Shown here: positions 43,876-51,654 of the stretch, one piece after another
Numbering within the stretch: the first letter of the stretch is position 1
Layout of the letters: each line of letters starts with the position of its first letter
Assembly (NCBI RefSeq): GCF_000826105.1
Contig: NZ_CCYK01000007.1
Span: forward strand, 2,108,001 to 2,172,000
Length of the DNA: 64,000 bases
Source: Pseudomonas massiliensis
GTDB lineage: Bacteria > Pseudomonadota > Gammaproteobacteria > Pseudomonadales > Pseudomonadaceae
Direction: 5' to 3'
Position numbers and translations under genes: made by a program
The notes under the pieces: model-generated
Database searches by the model: none
The model's input: only the letters and a program-made list of their open reading frames with translations
What the model was told of the DNA's origin: nothing

Positions 43876-44943
43876 TCACAGCGTCCCGTCAGCGGCCATC
43901 TGCACGAAGGTCGGGTCGAAGCGCAGCTTGAGGTTGGCTTCATTGCCGCGAGTCACGCCGTTGGGGAAGGCCATACCCACCGCATCGCTGTCAGAAGCGC
44001 CTTCTCCCAGCAGGCCATGATCGAAAGAGAACTGCGCCACCTTGGCCATGGTCTTGGGCAGGTCCGGGCTGGTCACGAAAGCGAGGGCCTGCGCCGGGGT
44101 GTAGAACAATTGAGTGGTCTTGAGCTGACCCCTGAACCCTTCCAGGTCAGTGCCCGAGGCCTTGGCCATGTGCTCCAGCGCGGCATCGGCGCTGGTACTG
44201 CCAGCGTTCATCAAGGCCACCACCTCGAACCAGGCGCCAGTCAGTGCCTTGCCCAGCGCGGGGTTGTCCTTGAGGGTCCGGGTGTTGACCACCATCATGT
44301 CCAGGATCTCGCCAGGGATCTGGCTGGAGTCGAATACCTCGCTGACCTTCGGCACTGCCTTGATGCTGGACAGCATCGGGTTCCAGGTGGTGACAGCCTG
44401 AACCGTGTCGGTATTGAAGGCCGCGGCGATGTCCGCGTCGGAGGTATTGACCACCTTGAGGTCACGCTCGCGAAGCCCGACGGTGTCCAGCGCGCGGGCC
44501 AGCAGATAGTGGGACACCGACAGCTCGACCAGGTTGACGTCCATGCCCTTGAGGTCTTTCAGGGTTTTGCCGGCGCCCTTGATCACGATTCCGTCATTGC
44601 CGTTGGAGTAATCGCTGACCACCAAGGCGGTGCTGTCCACACCCCCGGCAGCGGGGATGGTCAGCGCATCCATGTTGGTCATGGTGCAGCCATCGAACTG
44701 GCCAGCGGTGTACTGGTTGATGGATTCCACGTAGTCGTTGAGCTGGGTGATCTTGACGTGGATACCGTATTTGCTGGCCCACTTGTCCATGATTCCCTGG
44801 GCCTGGGCGTATTCCCACGGCATCCAGCCGGCGTAGATGGTCCAGCACACCTCGAAGTCTGACTTGACCGCCGCCAAGGATGAGGTTGCGGTCAGCAGGC
44901 TGATGCCGGCTGCCATGAAAGCGGATAGAACGGGCTTTCTCAT
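43876..44943 (-). CDS. ABC transporter substrate-binding protein, guanidine/urea-carboxylase-associated
   Basis: A 355-residue periplasmic protein with signal peptide MRKPVLSAFMAAGISLLTATSSLA. The mature start KSDFEVCWTIYAGWMPWEYAQ is the hallmark of the binding protein found with urea/guanidine carboxylase operons, of the NMT1/THI5-like nitrate-taurine class. The ATG at 44943 has GGAG seven bases upstream. That GGAG is part of a 10-base element that can pair with the riboswitch (see 45002-45100), so translation of the first gene is likely ligand-controlled. Confidence 0.88.
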   Translation of the reverse strand: MRKPVLSAFMAAGISLLTATSSLAAVKSDFEVCWTIYAGWMPWEYAQAQGIMDKWASKYGIHVKITQLNDYVESINQYTAGQFDGCTMTNMDALTIPAAGGVDSTALVVSDYSNGNDGIVIKGAGKTLKDLKGMDVNLVELSVSHYLLARALDTVGLRERDLKVVNTSDADIAAAFNTDTVQAVTTWNPMLSSIKAVPKVSEVFDSSQIPGEILDMMVVNTRTLKDNPALGKALTGAWFEVVALMNAGSTSADAALEHMAKASGTDLEGFRGQLKTTQLFYTPAQALAFVTSPDLPKTMAKVAQFSFDHGLLGEGASDSDAVGMAFPNGVTRGNEANLKLRFDPTFVQMAADGTL

Positions 44944-45001
44944 GGTGGGACTCCAATTGACGGTTAGCGGACAGGAGCAGCGCATCACCGCATGGTCGGT
45001 G

Positions 45002-45100
45002 GTCTGTCTCCCGGGCTTTTATCCCGCCGTGTAACCTCAATTGGAGGTCGTCAGCTCTCGGTCCAGACATTCGCCGCAGCGAACCGGAACCCTAGCCGAC
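45002..45100 (-). promoter_or_regulatory. guanidine-I (ykkC) riboswitch of the transporter/carboxylase operon
   Basis: The minus-strand leader has the conserved guanidine-I blocks in order: GGCTAGGGTTCCGG (about 45098-45085), GGACCGAGAGCTGACG (about 45064-45049) and ACACGGCGGGATAAAAGCCC with GGGAGA (about 45031-45006). This is a near-consensus aptamer. A 10-nt segment CTCCAATTGA inside it (45046-45037) is perfectly complementary to TCAATTGGAG around the Shine-Dalgarno of the first gene (44960-44951). Ligand binding would hide CTCCAATTGA in the aptamer and release the ribosome site. The class is certain to my eye; the switching helix is an inference. Confidence 0.9.
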
Positions 45101-45109
45101 CTTTTTCAT

Positions 45110-45115
45110 ATTGTA
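45110..45115 (-). promoter_or_regulatory. candidate sigma-70 -10 element just upstream of guanidine-I aptamer
   Basis: TACAAT (45115-45110) would start transcription close to 45103, three bases before the aptamer. The hexamer at the -35 distance (GGAGCA) is poor. It competes with the sigma-54 site as the explanation for the operon's promoter. Confidence 0.3.
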
Positions 45116-45154
45116 GTGCGCTCAGCTTGCGCTGCTCCTGCACGCCGATATCAA

Positions 45155-45170
45155 TGCGACCCTTGTGCCA
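45155..45170 (-). promoter_or_regulatory. candidate sigma-54 (RpoN) promoter of the guanidine operon
   Basis: TGGCACAAGGGTCGCA on the minus strand keeps the invariant GG and GC exactly 10 bases apart and matches 4 of the 5 bases beyond GG that matter most (consensus TGGCACGN4TTGCW). The predicted start near 45144 leaves a 44-nt lead to the aptamer. NtrC-type nitrogen control would suit a nitrogen-scavenging operon. The rest of the 494-bp gap up to arsC (45171-45437) shows no other recognisable feature. Confidence 0.55.
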
Positions 45171-45437
45171 ACATTGGCGCAAGGTAGCAAAATGACCAGG
45201 CAGCCCTGGTTCCAGCGGCTTGTAGCCTGATTCGGCGGCCCATTGGCCCGGTTGCTGGGCCAGCGGGAAGGCGCCGCTGCGTCATTTCAGGGCGCGGCGC
45301 GCCAAATGCGGGCAGGAAGTCATGGCGGGGCTTATGGATGACATTGCACAATGGACGCGGGCGGGCTTCACGGATATGGACGCGCCCCTTAATCACATCA
45401 TTCGCAGCCTGTCGAACCAGAAGCGGAGCCGTCACCG

Positions 45438-45908
45438 ATGAAAGTCTTGTTCATGTGCACCCATAACAGCTGCCGCAGCATTCTCTCCGAGGCGTTGTTC
45501 AACCATCTGGCGCCGCCAGGCCTGGAGGCAGTCAGTTCCGGCAGTTTTCCCAGCGGTCAGGTCAATGCGCGTGCACTGCAAACCCTGGAGGCGGCCGGCA
45601 TTTCCACGGCCGGGTTGAGCAGCAAGGCGTCGGACGCCTTTGAAGCGTCCCCTCCGGATATCGTGATCACGGTGTGTGACCGCGCCGCTGGCGAAGCCTG
45701 CCCGGTGTTCTTCGGCCCGGCATTGAAAGCTCACTGGGGCCTGGCCGACCCATCGCAAGCGACCGGTTCGCAAGCGCAGATCACCGCGGCGTTTGAAACG
45801 ACGCTCGCCAGGATTCGCCAGCGAGTCGGTGCGTTTCTAGCCTTGCCGCTCGATTCCATGGACGCAGAGACGCTCAAGACCCAGCTGGGCCGAATCGGGT
45901 CACTTTGA
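45438..45908 (+). CDS. arsC: arsenate reductase ArsC (low-molecular-weight phosphatase type)
   Basis: A 156-residue protein with the LMW-PTP P-loop CTHNSCRS (CX5R) at residues ~7-14 and the catalytic Asp region GLADPSQ near the end of the core. It reduces arsenate to arsenite, or acts as a protein tyrosine phosphatase; the ArsC assignment fits the P-loop and the length. No arsB, arsH or arsR accompanies it. GCGGAG lies about 10 bases upstream. It stands alone between the guanidine operon and umuC. Confidence 0.85.
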   Translation: MKVLFMCTHNSCRSILSEALFNHLAPPGLEAVSSGSFPSGQVNARALQTLEAAGISTAGLSSKASDAFEASPPDIVITVCDRAAGEACPVFFGPALKAHWGLADPSQATGSQAQITAAFETTLARIRQRVGAFLALPLDSMDAETLKTQLGRIGSL

Positions 45909-45977
45909 CGATCGCCTACCCGTGCGTTTGACTGAGCGCAGGATTCATTCGCCTTCGGGCACTTCGCAACGCCTTTG

Positions 45978-47252
45978 TCATCGCACTTTCATCAGTTGGT
46001 CCAACCGCGTCGTATAGCTCTGGCTCATCAGCACGCGCCGCATGCCCCAGTCCGGGTCGAGCGGCACGGCGGCGGTACGCATCGTACCCCTGCCCCAGCG
46101 GGCGTTGATTTCGTCCACCAGGCTCATCAGGCGGTCGCTGGCCGCCGGCTGGGATACCGTGAACAGGTCCTGGGTGTATTCACCGCGCTGGCATAGCTCC
46201 AGCAACATGACCTCCGCCTTGCTGTAGCGAAAGCCGGGCCGATAAACCCGTTCCAGCGCCTCGCAGGCGTAGCGGGTCATCAGCCGTGTGTCATCGGTGG
46301 GATAGGGCAGTTCCACCACCACGCCATTGACGTATTTGGCTTCCTCTGGATTGAACAGGCCGGTACGGATGGCGATGCGCATTTTCTTGCAGAGCGAGCC
46401 CTGGCCGCGCAGTTTCTCGGCGGCGCGGAAGGTGTAGCTGGCCACGGCCTCTCGTATGGGCTGCAGGTCACTCAGGCGATCACCGAACATGCGGCTGCAG
46501 CAGATTTCCTGGCGGGGCGGGTCGACGTCTTCCAGCTCCAGGCAGGAGGTACCAGCCAGTTCCCGGACCGTTTTCTCGATGACCACGCTGAACGTGCGGC
46601 CGAGGGCGCGGGCGTCCGCTTGGGCCAAGTCCCAGGCGCTGCGGATGCCCAGTGGTTCCAGATGCGCCTTCATCCGTCGGCCCACGCCCCATACCTCGCC
46701 AACGTCGCAGTGTTTGAGCACCCAATCCCTTACGGCAGGAGTACGCAGGTCCACGACCCCGCCGGTCTGCCTCTGCCAGGTCTTGGCGGCGTGGTTGGCC
46801 AGCTTGGCCAGAGTCTTGGTAGGCCCAATGCCCACGCCTACGGGAATGCCAGTCCACTGGCCGATGCGGGTGCGCATCTGGCGGCCCAGCTGTTCGAGGT
46901 TTTGGCTGACACCTGTGAGCTCGGCGAAGGCTTCATCGATGCTGTATACCTCCAGGCGCGGCACCATGGCCTCGATGATGGTCATTACCCGCTCGCTCAT
47001 CTCGCCGTAGAGCGCGTAGTTCGAGGAGAACGCCTTGATGCCATGTCGGCGCAGGATGTCCCGGACCTGAAAGTACGGCTGGCCCATCTTCACATAGGGC
47101 TTGGCGTCGGCCGAGCGGGCGATGATGCAGCCGTCGTTGTTCGATAGAACCACTATCGGTGTCCTCGCCAAGTCAGGCCGGAACACGCGCTCGCAGGATG
47201 CGTAGAAGCTGTTGCAGTCGATCAGGGCGAAGGTGGAATCGTGCTCAGCCAT
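45978..47252 (-). CDS. umuC: UmuC, catalytic subunit of error-prone DNA polymerase V
   Basis: A 424-residue Y-family polymerase. Catalytic acidic residues lie in ALIDCNSFYASCERVF and the conserved YSIDEAFAEL; the little-finger domain (VELPYPTDDTRLMTRYACEALERV) and a C-terminal beta-clamp-like region follow. It performs translesion synthesis after SOS induction with UmuD'. The true start is Met 47252; the longer frame begins at a TTG. Its own LexA box is at 47332-47347. UmuD is encoded nearly 1 kb upstream with a lysE gene between, unlike the usual adjacent umuDC. Confidence 0.9.
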   Translation of the reverse strand: MAEHDSTFALIDCNSFYASCERVFRPDLARTPIVVLSNNDGCIIARSADAKPYVKMGQPYFQVRDILRRHGIKAFSSNYALYGEMSERVMTIIEAMVPRLEVYSIDEAFAELTGVSQNLEQLGRQMRTRIGQWTGIPVGVGIGPTKTLAKLANHAAKTWQRQTGGVVDLRTPAVRDWVLKHCDVGEVWGVGRRMKAHLEPLGIRSAWDLAQADARALGRTFSVVIEKTVRELAGTSCLELEDVDPPRQEICCSRMFGDRLSDLQPIREAVASYTFRAAEKLRGQGSLCKKMRIAIRTGLFNPEEAKYVNGVVVELPYPTDDTRLMTRYACEALERVYRPGFRYSKAEVMLLELCQRGEYTQDLFTVSQPAASDRLMSLVDEINARWGRGTMRTAAVPLDPDWGMRRVLMSQSYTTRLDQLMKVR

Positions 47253-47331
47253 GGTCGGGCTCGCTGTAGCGAAGTTCAAGCGGGAGGGTCATTCAGGGTA
47301 CTAATCGAAGCCGGTCGTGAACACAGCGAAG

Positions 47332-47347
47332 CTGTATGTATTTACAG
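47332..47347 (-). promoter_or_regulatory. LexA box upstream of umuC
   Basis: CTGTATGTATTTACAG fits CTG-N10-CAG, with the AT-rich TATGTATTTA core of gammaproteobacterial SOS boxes. It lies 79 bases before the umuC start. The 311-bp gap 47253-47563 holds this site, and I see nothing else in it apart from the lysE ribosome region. Confidence 0.75.
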
Positions 47348-47563
47348 TATTACAGGCTTGGCGCGTCCCGCAAGGTCTGTTCCTTCAAACCACCTCAGAA
47401 ATGGAAAGCGGAACCGGGATCTGAAGAAACGCCCATGCGTTGCCAAACCCGTTGCTTTGGAGGTGAGGCCTTGCTGTTGCGGTGGCTTCGGCTGTCACTG
47501 TACCTATTGCAACTACGCGAGTTGATTTAGGGTGACTCCAGCCTTCCCATGGAGAAACAACGG

Positions 47564-48190
47564 ATGCCGGACGCCATCAATCTTTCCCTGTTCTTCGCAG
47601 CCGCTATCCTGCTGCTAGTGGTTCCTGGCCCGAATATGGCGTTTGTCACCAGTCACGCCTTGGTTCATGGATGGCGGGGGGCCGCGGCTGCCGCGCTTGG
47701 GATCTCCTGCTCGGATTTGCTCATGACTTCCATCGTGAGCGCGGGCATCGGCACCCTTGTAATGACCTGGGCACCAGCATTCGAGCTTCTGCGCGCCGGT
47801 GGAGTTTGCTATTTGCTCTGGCTTGCTTGGCAAGCCTTGAAACGGCCCGCCAGCACGCATGCATCTACGACGAAGGCGAAACCACTTCGATCAATTTTTA
47901 TTCAAGGCATGGTGAACAGCCTGTTGAACCCCAAGGCTCTGCTGTTCTTTATGGTATTCCTGCCGCAATTCGTCACGGTCGAGCGAGGCAATGTTTCGTT
48001 CCAGCTGGGTGTCTTGGGAGCCATGCTTGCGCTTATTGCGTTGATATTTCACACACTCCTGGGTGTATGCGCCGCGCGAATCGGCAAAGCGTTGAAGGGT
48101 TCCGGTCGGTTTCCCTTGGCCAACTACGCGTTCGCGGCAGTAATGACCGCCTTGGCGGCAAGGCTGTTGCTGCTTCAACGGCCGGCTTGA
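47564..48190 (+). CDS. LysE/RhtB-family amino-acid exporter
   Basis: A 208-residue membrane protein of five or six helices. The N-terminus LLLVVPGPNMAFVTSHAL and the GMVNSLLNPKALLFFMVFLPQFV block are diagnostic of LysE/RhtB exporters. The ATG at 47564 has GGAG nine bases upstream; the earlier ATG (47549) has none. It would export an amino acid such as lysine, homoserine or threonine. It is placed between umuD and umuC on the opposite strand, with no regulator beside it. Confidence 0.88.
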   Translation: MPDAINLSLFFAAAILLLVVPGPNMAFVTSHALVHGWRGAAAAALGISCSDLLMTSIVSAGIGTLVMTWAPAFELLRAGGVCYLLWLAWQALKRPASTHASTTKAKPLRSIFIQGMVNSLLNPKALLFFMVFLPQFVTVERGNVSFQLGVLGAMLALIALIFHTLLGVCAARIGKALKGSGRFPLANYAFAAVMTALAARLLLLQRPA

Positions 48191-48229
48191 GCCGTCTCTC
48201 GAAGGAGTTCTACCATCCCGAACGCCAGA

Positions 48230-48661
48230 TCACGCCCTCGCATCATGGCTGCGCAGGCTAAAGGTCACCACCCCCCAGATCTGCAACTCATCACCGTCGA
48301 GAATGTAACGCGGCGGGTAGCCACGATTTTCGGACAGCAAGGCCACTTCCCCGCTCCGCCGGTGCAGGCGTTTGCAGACCGGCTCGCCATTCACCGCGGC
48401 AATCACCACCTGCCCGTGGGAAGGCTCGATGGCGCGGTCGACGATCACCAGGTCGCCATCGAAGATCCCCGCGCCCACCATGCTGTCCCCTTCGATGCGC
48501 GCCAGATAAACGTGCGGGGCCCTTAGGCTCAGCAGCTCATCGAGGGAAATCGCGCGCTCCAGGTGATCCGTGGCTGGCGATGGAAAGCCCGCCGGAACGC
48601 GAAAGGAATAGATCGGCAAGCGTGCCGAGCAAGGGCCAAGACGGCCAAGGATGGTTGCCAT
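48230..48661 (-). CDS. umuD: UmuD, self-cleaving SOS protein (LexA/S24 family)
   Basis: A 143-residue protein. The cleavage site region (RVPAGFPSPATDHLE) and the S24 Ser/Lys dyad (IEGDSMVGAGIFDGDLVIVD; VNGEPVCKRL) are intact. RecA-stimulated self-cleavage yields UmuD', the partner of UmuC. The promoter has a LexA box at 48679-48694 shared with the divergent SRAP gene. Its downstream partner umuC is separated by the lysE gene. Confidence 0.9.
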   Translation of the reverse strand: MATILGRLGPCSARLPIYSFRVPAGFPSPATDHLERAISLDELLSLRAPHVYLARIEGDSMVGAGIFDGDLVIVDRAIEPSHGQVVIAAVNGEPVCKRLHRRSGEVALLSENRGYPPRYILDGDELQIWGVVTFSLRSHDARA

Positions 48662-48678
48662 AGGAAGTTAACCGAGTA

Positions 48679-48694
48679 CTGTACTTTTGTACAG
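48679..48694. promoter_or_regulatory. LexA box shared by umuD and the SRAP gene
   Basis: CTGTACTTTTGTACAG is a symmetric CTG-N10-CAG SOS box in the 95-bp gap between two divergent SOS-type genes. It would repress umuD (start 48661) and probably also the SRAP gene (start 48757). Confidence 0.8.
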
Positions 48695-48756
48695 TTAACC
48701 TTTTGCCAGTACCCGTGGTCAATATGAGATGACTTGGGAAACGATAGGTGGCAGCT

Positions 48757-49428
48757 GTGTGTGGACGGTTTGTGCAAGACCGTAGCCTGGCGGACTACGT
48801 GGACTGGTTGGGCAGTACCGCCACCAGTGGCTACGACGGGGTGCCGCTGGAGCGGTACAACGTGGCGCCTACGGCAACAGTCAACGTGTTCCAGGGTGAC
48901 GGCGACGGCCTGCTGATTTCTTCCCTGAAGTGGGGCTGGCTACCCTTCTGGGCCAAGGGCAAGCGACCACCGGCGATCAATGCCCGGGTGGAAACCGTGT
49001 CATCGAGCGGATTCTTTCGCGACGCCTGGCCCAATCGGCTGCTGGTACCCGCCGCTGGCTGGTACGAGTGGGTGAAAGACCCAAAAGACGCGAAACGTAA
49101 ACAGCCTTATTTTATCCGGCTCAGATCTGGCGAGCCGGTGTTTTTCGCGGGCATCGGCCGCAGCGACGAGGGCTTCGTGATCCTCACCGCTGACTCCATG
49201 GGCGGCATGGTGGACATCCACGATCGGCGTCCCATTGTGCTTGCCCCTGACCTGGCACGGGAGTGGATGGACCCAGCCACCTTGCCGGAACGCGCCGAGG
49301 CCATTGTCCGCAATGAAGGCACCGGGGTGGAGGCCTTCGAGTGGTACCCGGTGGACAAGGCGGTAGGCAACGTACGTAACCAGGGGGAACAGCTGGTGCT
49401 GCCGCTGGATCGGGGGCCGGAGTGGTGA
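48757..49428 (+). CDS. SRAP (YedK/HMCES-type) abasic-site protein
   Basis: A 223-residue SRAP protein. Starting at the GTG 48757 gives Met-Cys-Gly-Arg (MCGRFVQDR); Cys2, exposed by Met removal, is the residue that forms the thiazolidine crosslink with abasic DNA. AGG lies 8 bases before this GTG, whereas the GTG at 48748 that opens the frame has none. Other conserved residues are the Asn in NARVETV, Glu in WYEW and His in DIHDRRP. It shields abasic sites in single-stranded DNA. The shared LexA box suits its damage role. Confidence 0.88.
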   Translation: MCGRFVQDRSLADYVDWLGSTATSGYDGVPLERYNVAPTATVNVFQGDGDGLLISSLKWGWLPFWAKGKRPPAINARVETVSSSGFFRDAWPNRLLVPAAGWYEWVKDPKDAKRKQPYFIRLRSGEPVFFAGIGRSDEGFVILTADSMGGMVDIHDRRPIVLAPDLAREWMDPATLPERAEAIVRNEGTGVEAFEWYPVDKAVGNVRNQGEQLVLPLDRGPEW

Positions 49429-49557
49429 AGCACCATTGACCCGAGCCTGCACGGTCGCTGCATGATAATAGCCCCGCCCTACTCAGGTTCCGGCACTCCC
49501 GGCCGATAACAGCGAGGTAGCTTGCCTTGACCAGCTTCATGCCCCGGATTCCTGCCC

Positions 49558-51426
49558 ATGCTGATCGCCCCCTACCCGACCAATGAGACCGCGCGCGTGG
49601 AATTCCTCCGCAACCTGGAGGTGCTGGATACGCCGCCTGAAGAGACATTCGACCGGTTCACCCGAGTGCTGGCCAAGTTGCTGCATGTGCCTATCGCCCT
49701 GGTATCGCTGGTGGACGCAGAGCGGCAGTGGTTCAAATCCAAGGTAGGCCTCGAGGCCTGTGAAACCTCCCGGGACCTGGCCTTCTGCGCTCATGCCCTG
49801 CATGTGCCGGACTGCCTGATCGTCGAGGACGCTACCACTGATTTTCGTTTCCACGACAACCCCCTGGTGACAGGCGCACCCTTCGTTCGCTTCTATGCTG
49901 GAGTGCCGCTGCGCTCCAGCGAAGGCTATGTAGTGGGCACACTCTGCGCGATCGATACCCGCCCCCGGTCTATCGATCCCGATGCCCTGGCGGCCATGAA
50001 AGACTTGGCCCGGGCCGTGGAGCGCGAATTGTTCCAGCGTAACCTGGCCAAGCAGGCCCGAACCGTCTACGAAGACGAACGCCGTGCCCGGGCGTTCAGT
50101 GAAGCTCGATTTGCCACTGCGTTCGAGGAAACACCCACTGGCATGGCCATTGTGGATCTTCATGGGCGTTTCGAGGTGGTCAATCGCAAATTCTGCGAGA
50201 TCACGGGCTATCGCTCGGACGAACTCCTGAGCAAGACCTTTCCGGACATTACCCACCCGGACGACATCCAGCAGGACCTGGCCATGGTCGCGGACCTTAT
50301 ACTCGACCGACGCAAAAGCTACTCGCTGGAAAAGCGTTATCTGCATAAAGACGGCAGCGTCATCTGGATCGGCCTGAGCGTGGCTATCGTGCGGGACAGT
50401 TCGGGTGCGCCTCTGCATTTCCTTGCAGGCATCCTGGACATCACGTCCCGCAAGCACAGCGAAGCGCTGATACAGGACCACCAGCACGAACTGGAGCGGC
50501 GCGTGGAAGAACGTACCGCAGCCCTTTCACGTAGCCAGGAAACCTTGCAGGCGATCGCTGACAACGTGCCGATGTTGATTGCCCAGGTAGACGCGCAAAT
50601 GCGCTACGTGTTCAACAACGCCCGTTACCAGGAAATCTTCAATGTCGATCCATTGTCGCTGCGGGGACAGTCCGTACGTACCGTGCTCAAGCCAGCGGTA
50701 TTCGAAGCGCTCTCTCCCTATTTCGACCGCGCTCTGGCAGGCGAGCGCAGCACCCGTGACGACATCCGTTACGACGAGAATGACGACCGAATCTGGCGTG
50801 CCACCTACATTCCGGACGTGCGCGATGACACGGTGGTGGGCTTCTTCGTGATGTCGCAGGACGTGACCGAACAGAAGCGCAAGGAGAAGTCCCTGATCGA
50901 CAGGGCTTTGCTCGCCCCCTTGACGGGCCTGCCCAACCGCGCTGCCCTCGTTGAAAAGCTGGCCGAAGCCGTGGATTCGGCGGAACGCGGTCAGACCGAC
51001 TTCTCGCTGTTCTTTCTGGACCTGGACGGATTCAAGCGGGTGAACGACGAATACGGCCACGACCTGGGCGACGAATTGCTGTGCCAGGTCGCCGAGCGGC
51101 TTCGCCAGAAGGTGCGCCAGCATGACACCGTGTGCCGCCTGGCTGGGGATGAATTCGTGGTCATCGCCTCAGGCGCGAAGGCCCAGGACACCTGTGAGCG
51201 AATCGCCGGGGCCATGTGCGCGACATTGTCCCAACCCTTCCATTTGCGCGGTCAGACAGTGCGCATCGGCACCAGCGTCGGCGTTGTCGTTTGCCCTGCC
51301 TATGCCCAGGTCACGCCAGAGCAATTGCTGGCCAACGCCGACACCGCCATGTACGACGCCAAGCGCCGGGGGCGCAACTGCTACCGATTCGCGCCAGCGG
51401 TATCGATGCGGGAGGGACATGGCTAG
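49558..51426 (+). CDS. GAF-PAS-PAS-GGDEF diguanylate cyclase
   Basis: A 622-residue signalling protein. Residues ~1-170 are a GAF domain (RVEFLRNLEVLDTPPEETFDR), ~180-310 a PAS/PAC (AFEETPTGMAIVDLHGRFEVV), a coiled coil (ELERRVEERTAALSR) leads to a second PAS (~325-440), and ~455-610 is a GGDEF domain. The signature is AGDEF (RLAGDEFVV), with the first Gly replaced by Ala. This is tolerated in some active cyclases, and the LTGLPNR and DLDGFKRVND blocks are intact. It probably makes cyclic di-GMP; no EAL domain. No membrane segments were seen. The ligand is unknown. Confidence 0.88.
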   Translation: MLIAPYPTNETARVEFLRNLEVLDTPPEETFDRFTRVLAKLLHVPIALVSLVDAERQWFKSKVGLEACETSRDLAFCAHALHVPDCLIVEDATTDFRFHDNPLVTGAPFVRFYAGVPLRSSEGYVVGTLCAIDTRPRSIDPDALAAMKDLARAVERELFQRNLAKQARTVYEDERRARAFSEARFATAFEETPTGMAIVDLHGRFEVVNRKFCEITGYRSDELLSKTFPDITHPDDIQQDLAMVADLILDRRKSYSLEKRYLHKDGSVIWIGLSVAIVRDSSGAPLHFLAGILDITSRKHSEALIQDHQHELERRVEERTAALSRSQETLQAIADNVPMLIAQVDAQMRYVFNNARYQEIFNVDPLSLRGQSVRTVLKPAVFEALSPYFDRALAGERSTRDDIRYDENDDRIWRATYIPDVRDDTVVGFFVMSQDVTEQKRKEKSLIDRALLAPLTGLPNRAALVEKLAEAVDSAERGQTDFSLFFLDLDGFKRVNDEYGHDLGDELLCQVAERLRQKVRQHDTVCRLAGDEFVVIASGAKAQDTCERIAGAMCATLSQPFHLRGQTVRIGTSVGVVVCPAYAQVTPEQLLANADTAMYDAKRRGRNCYRFAPAVSMREGHG

Positions 51427-51654
51427 CGGGTCGATCAGGCACTGATGAAGGATTGGCTCAGGCCCGCTCTGCTTCCTCTGTCCTACCGGCCAGGCCCTGA
51501 CCATCCTGCGCGCCCTCGAGGGCTAACCATTCAAAGATCGGCCAAGCTACTCAATCCGCTCTATGGTTATGCTTTTTACGTATTTAACAGCTTATTCTTA
51601 TAACGATAATGTTCGGGCATATCTTCTCTTACCCTATGAGAGCTGGAGCGCCGT

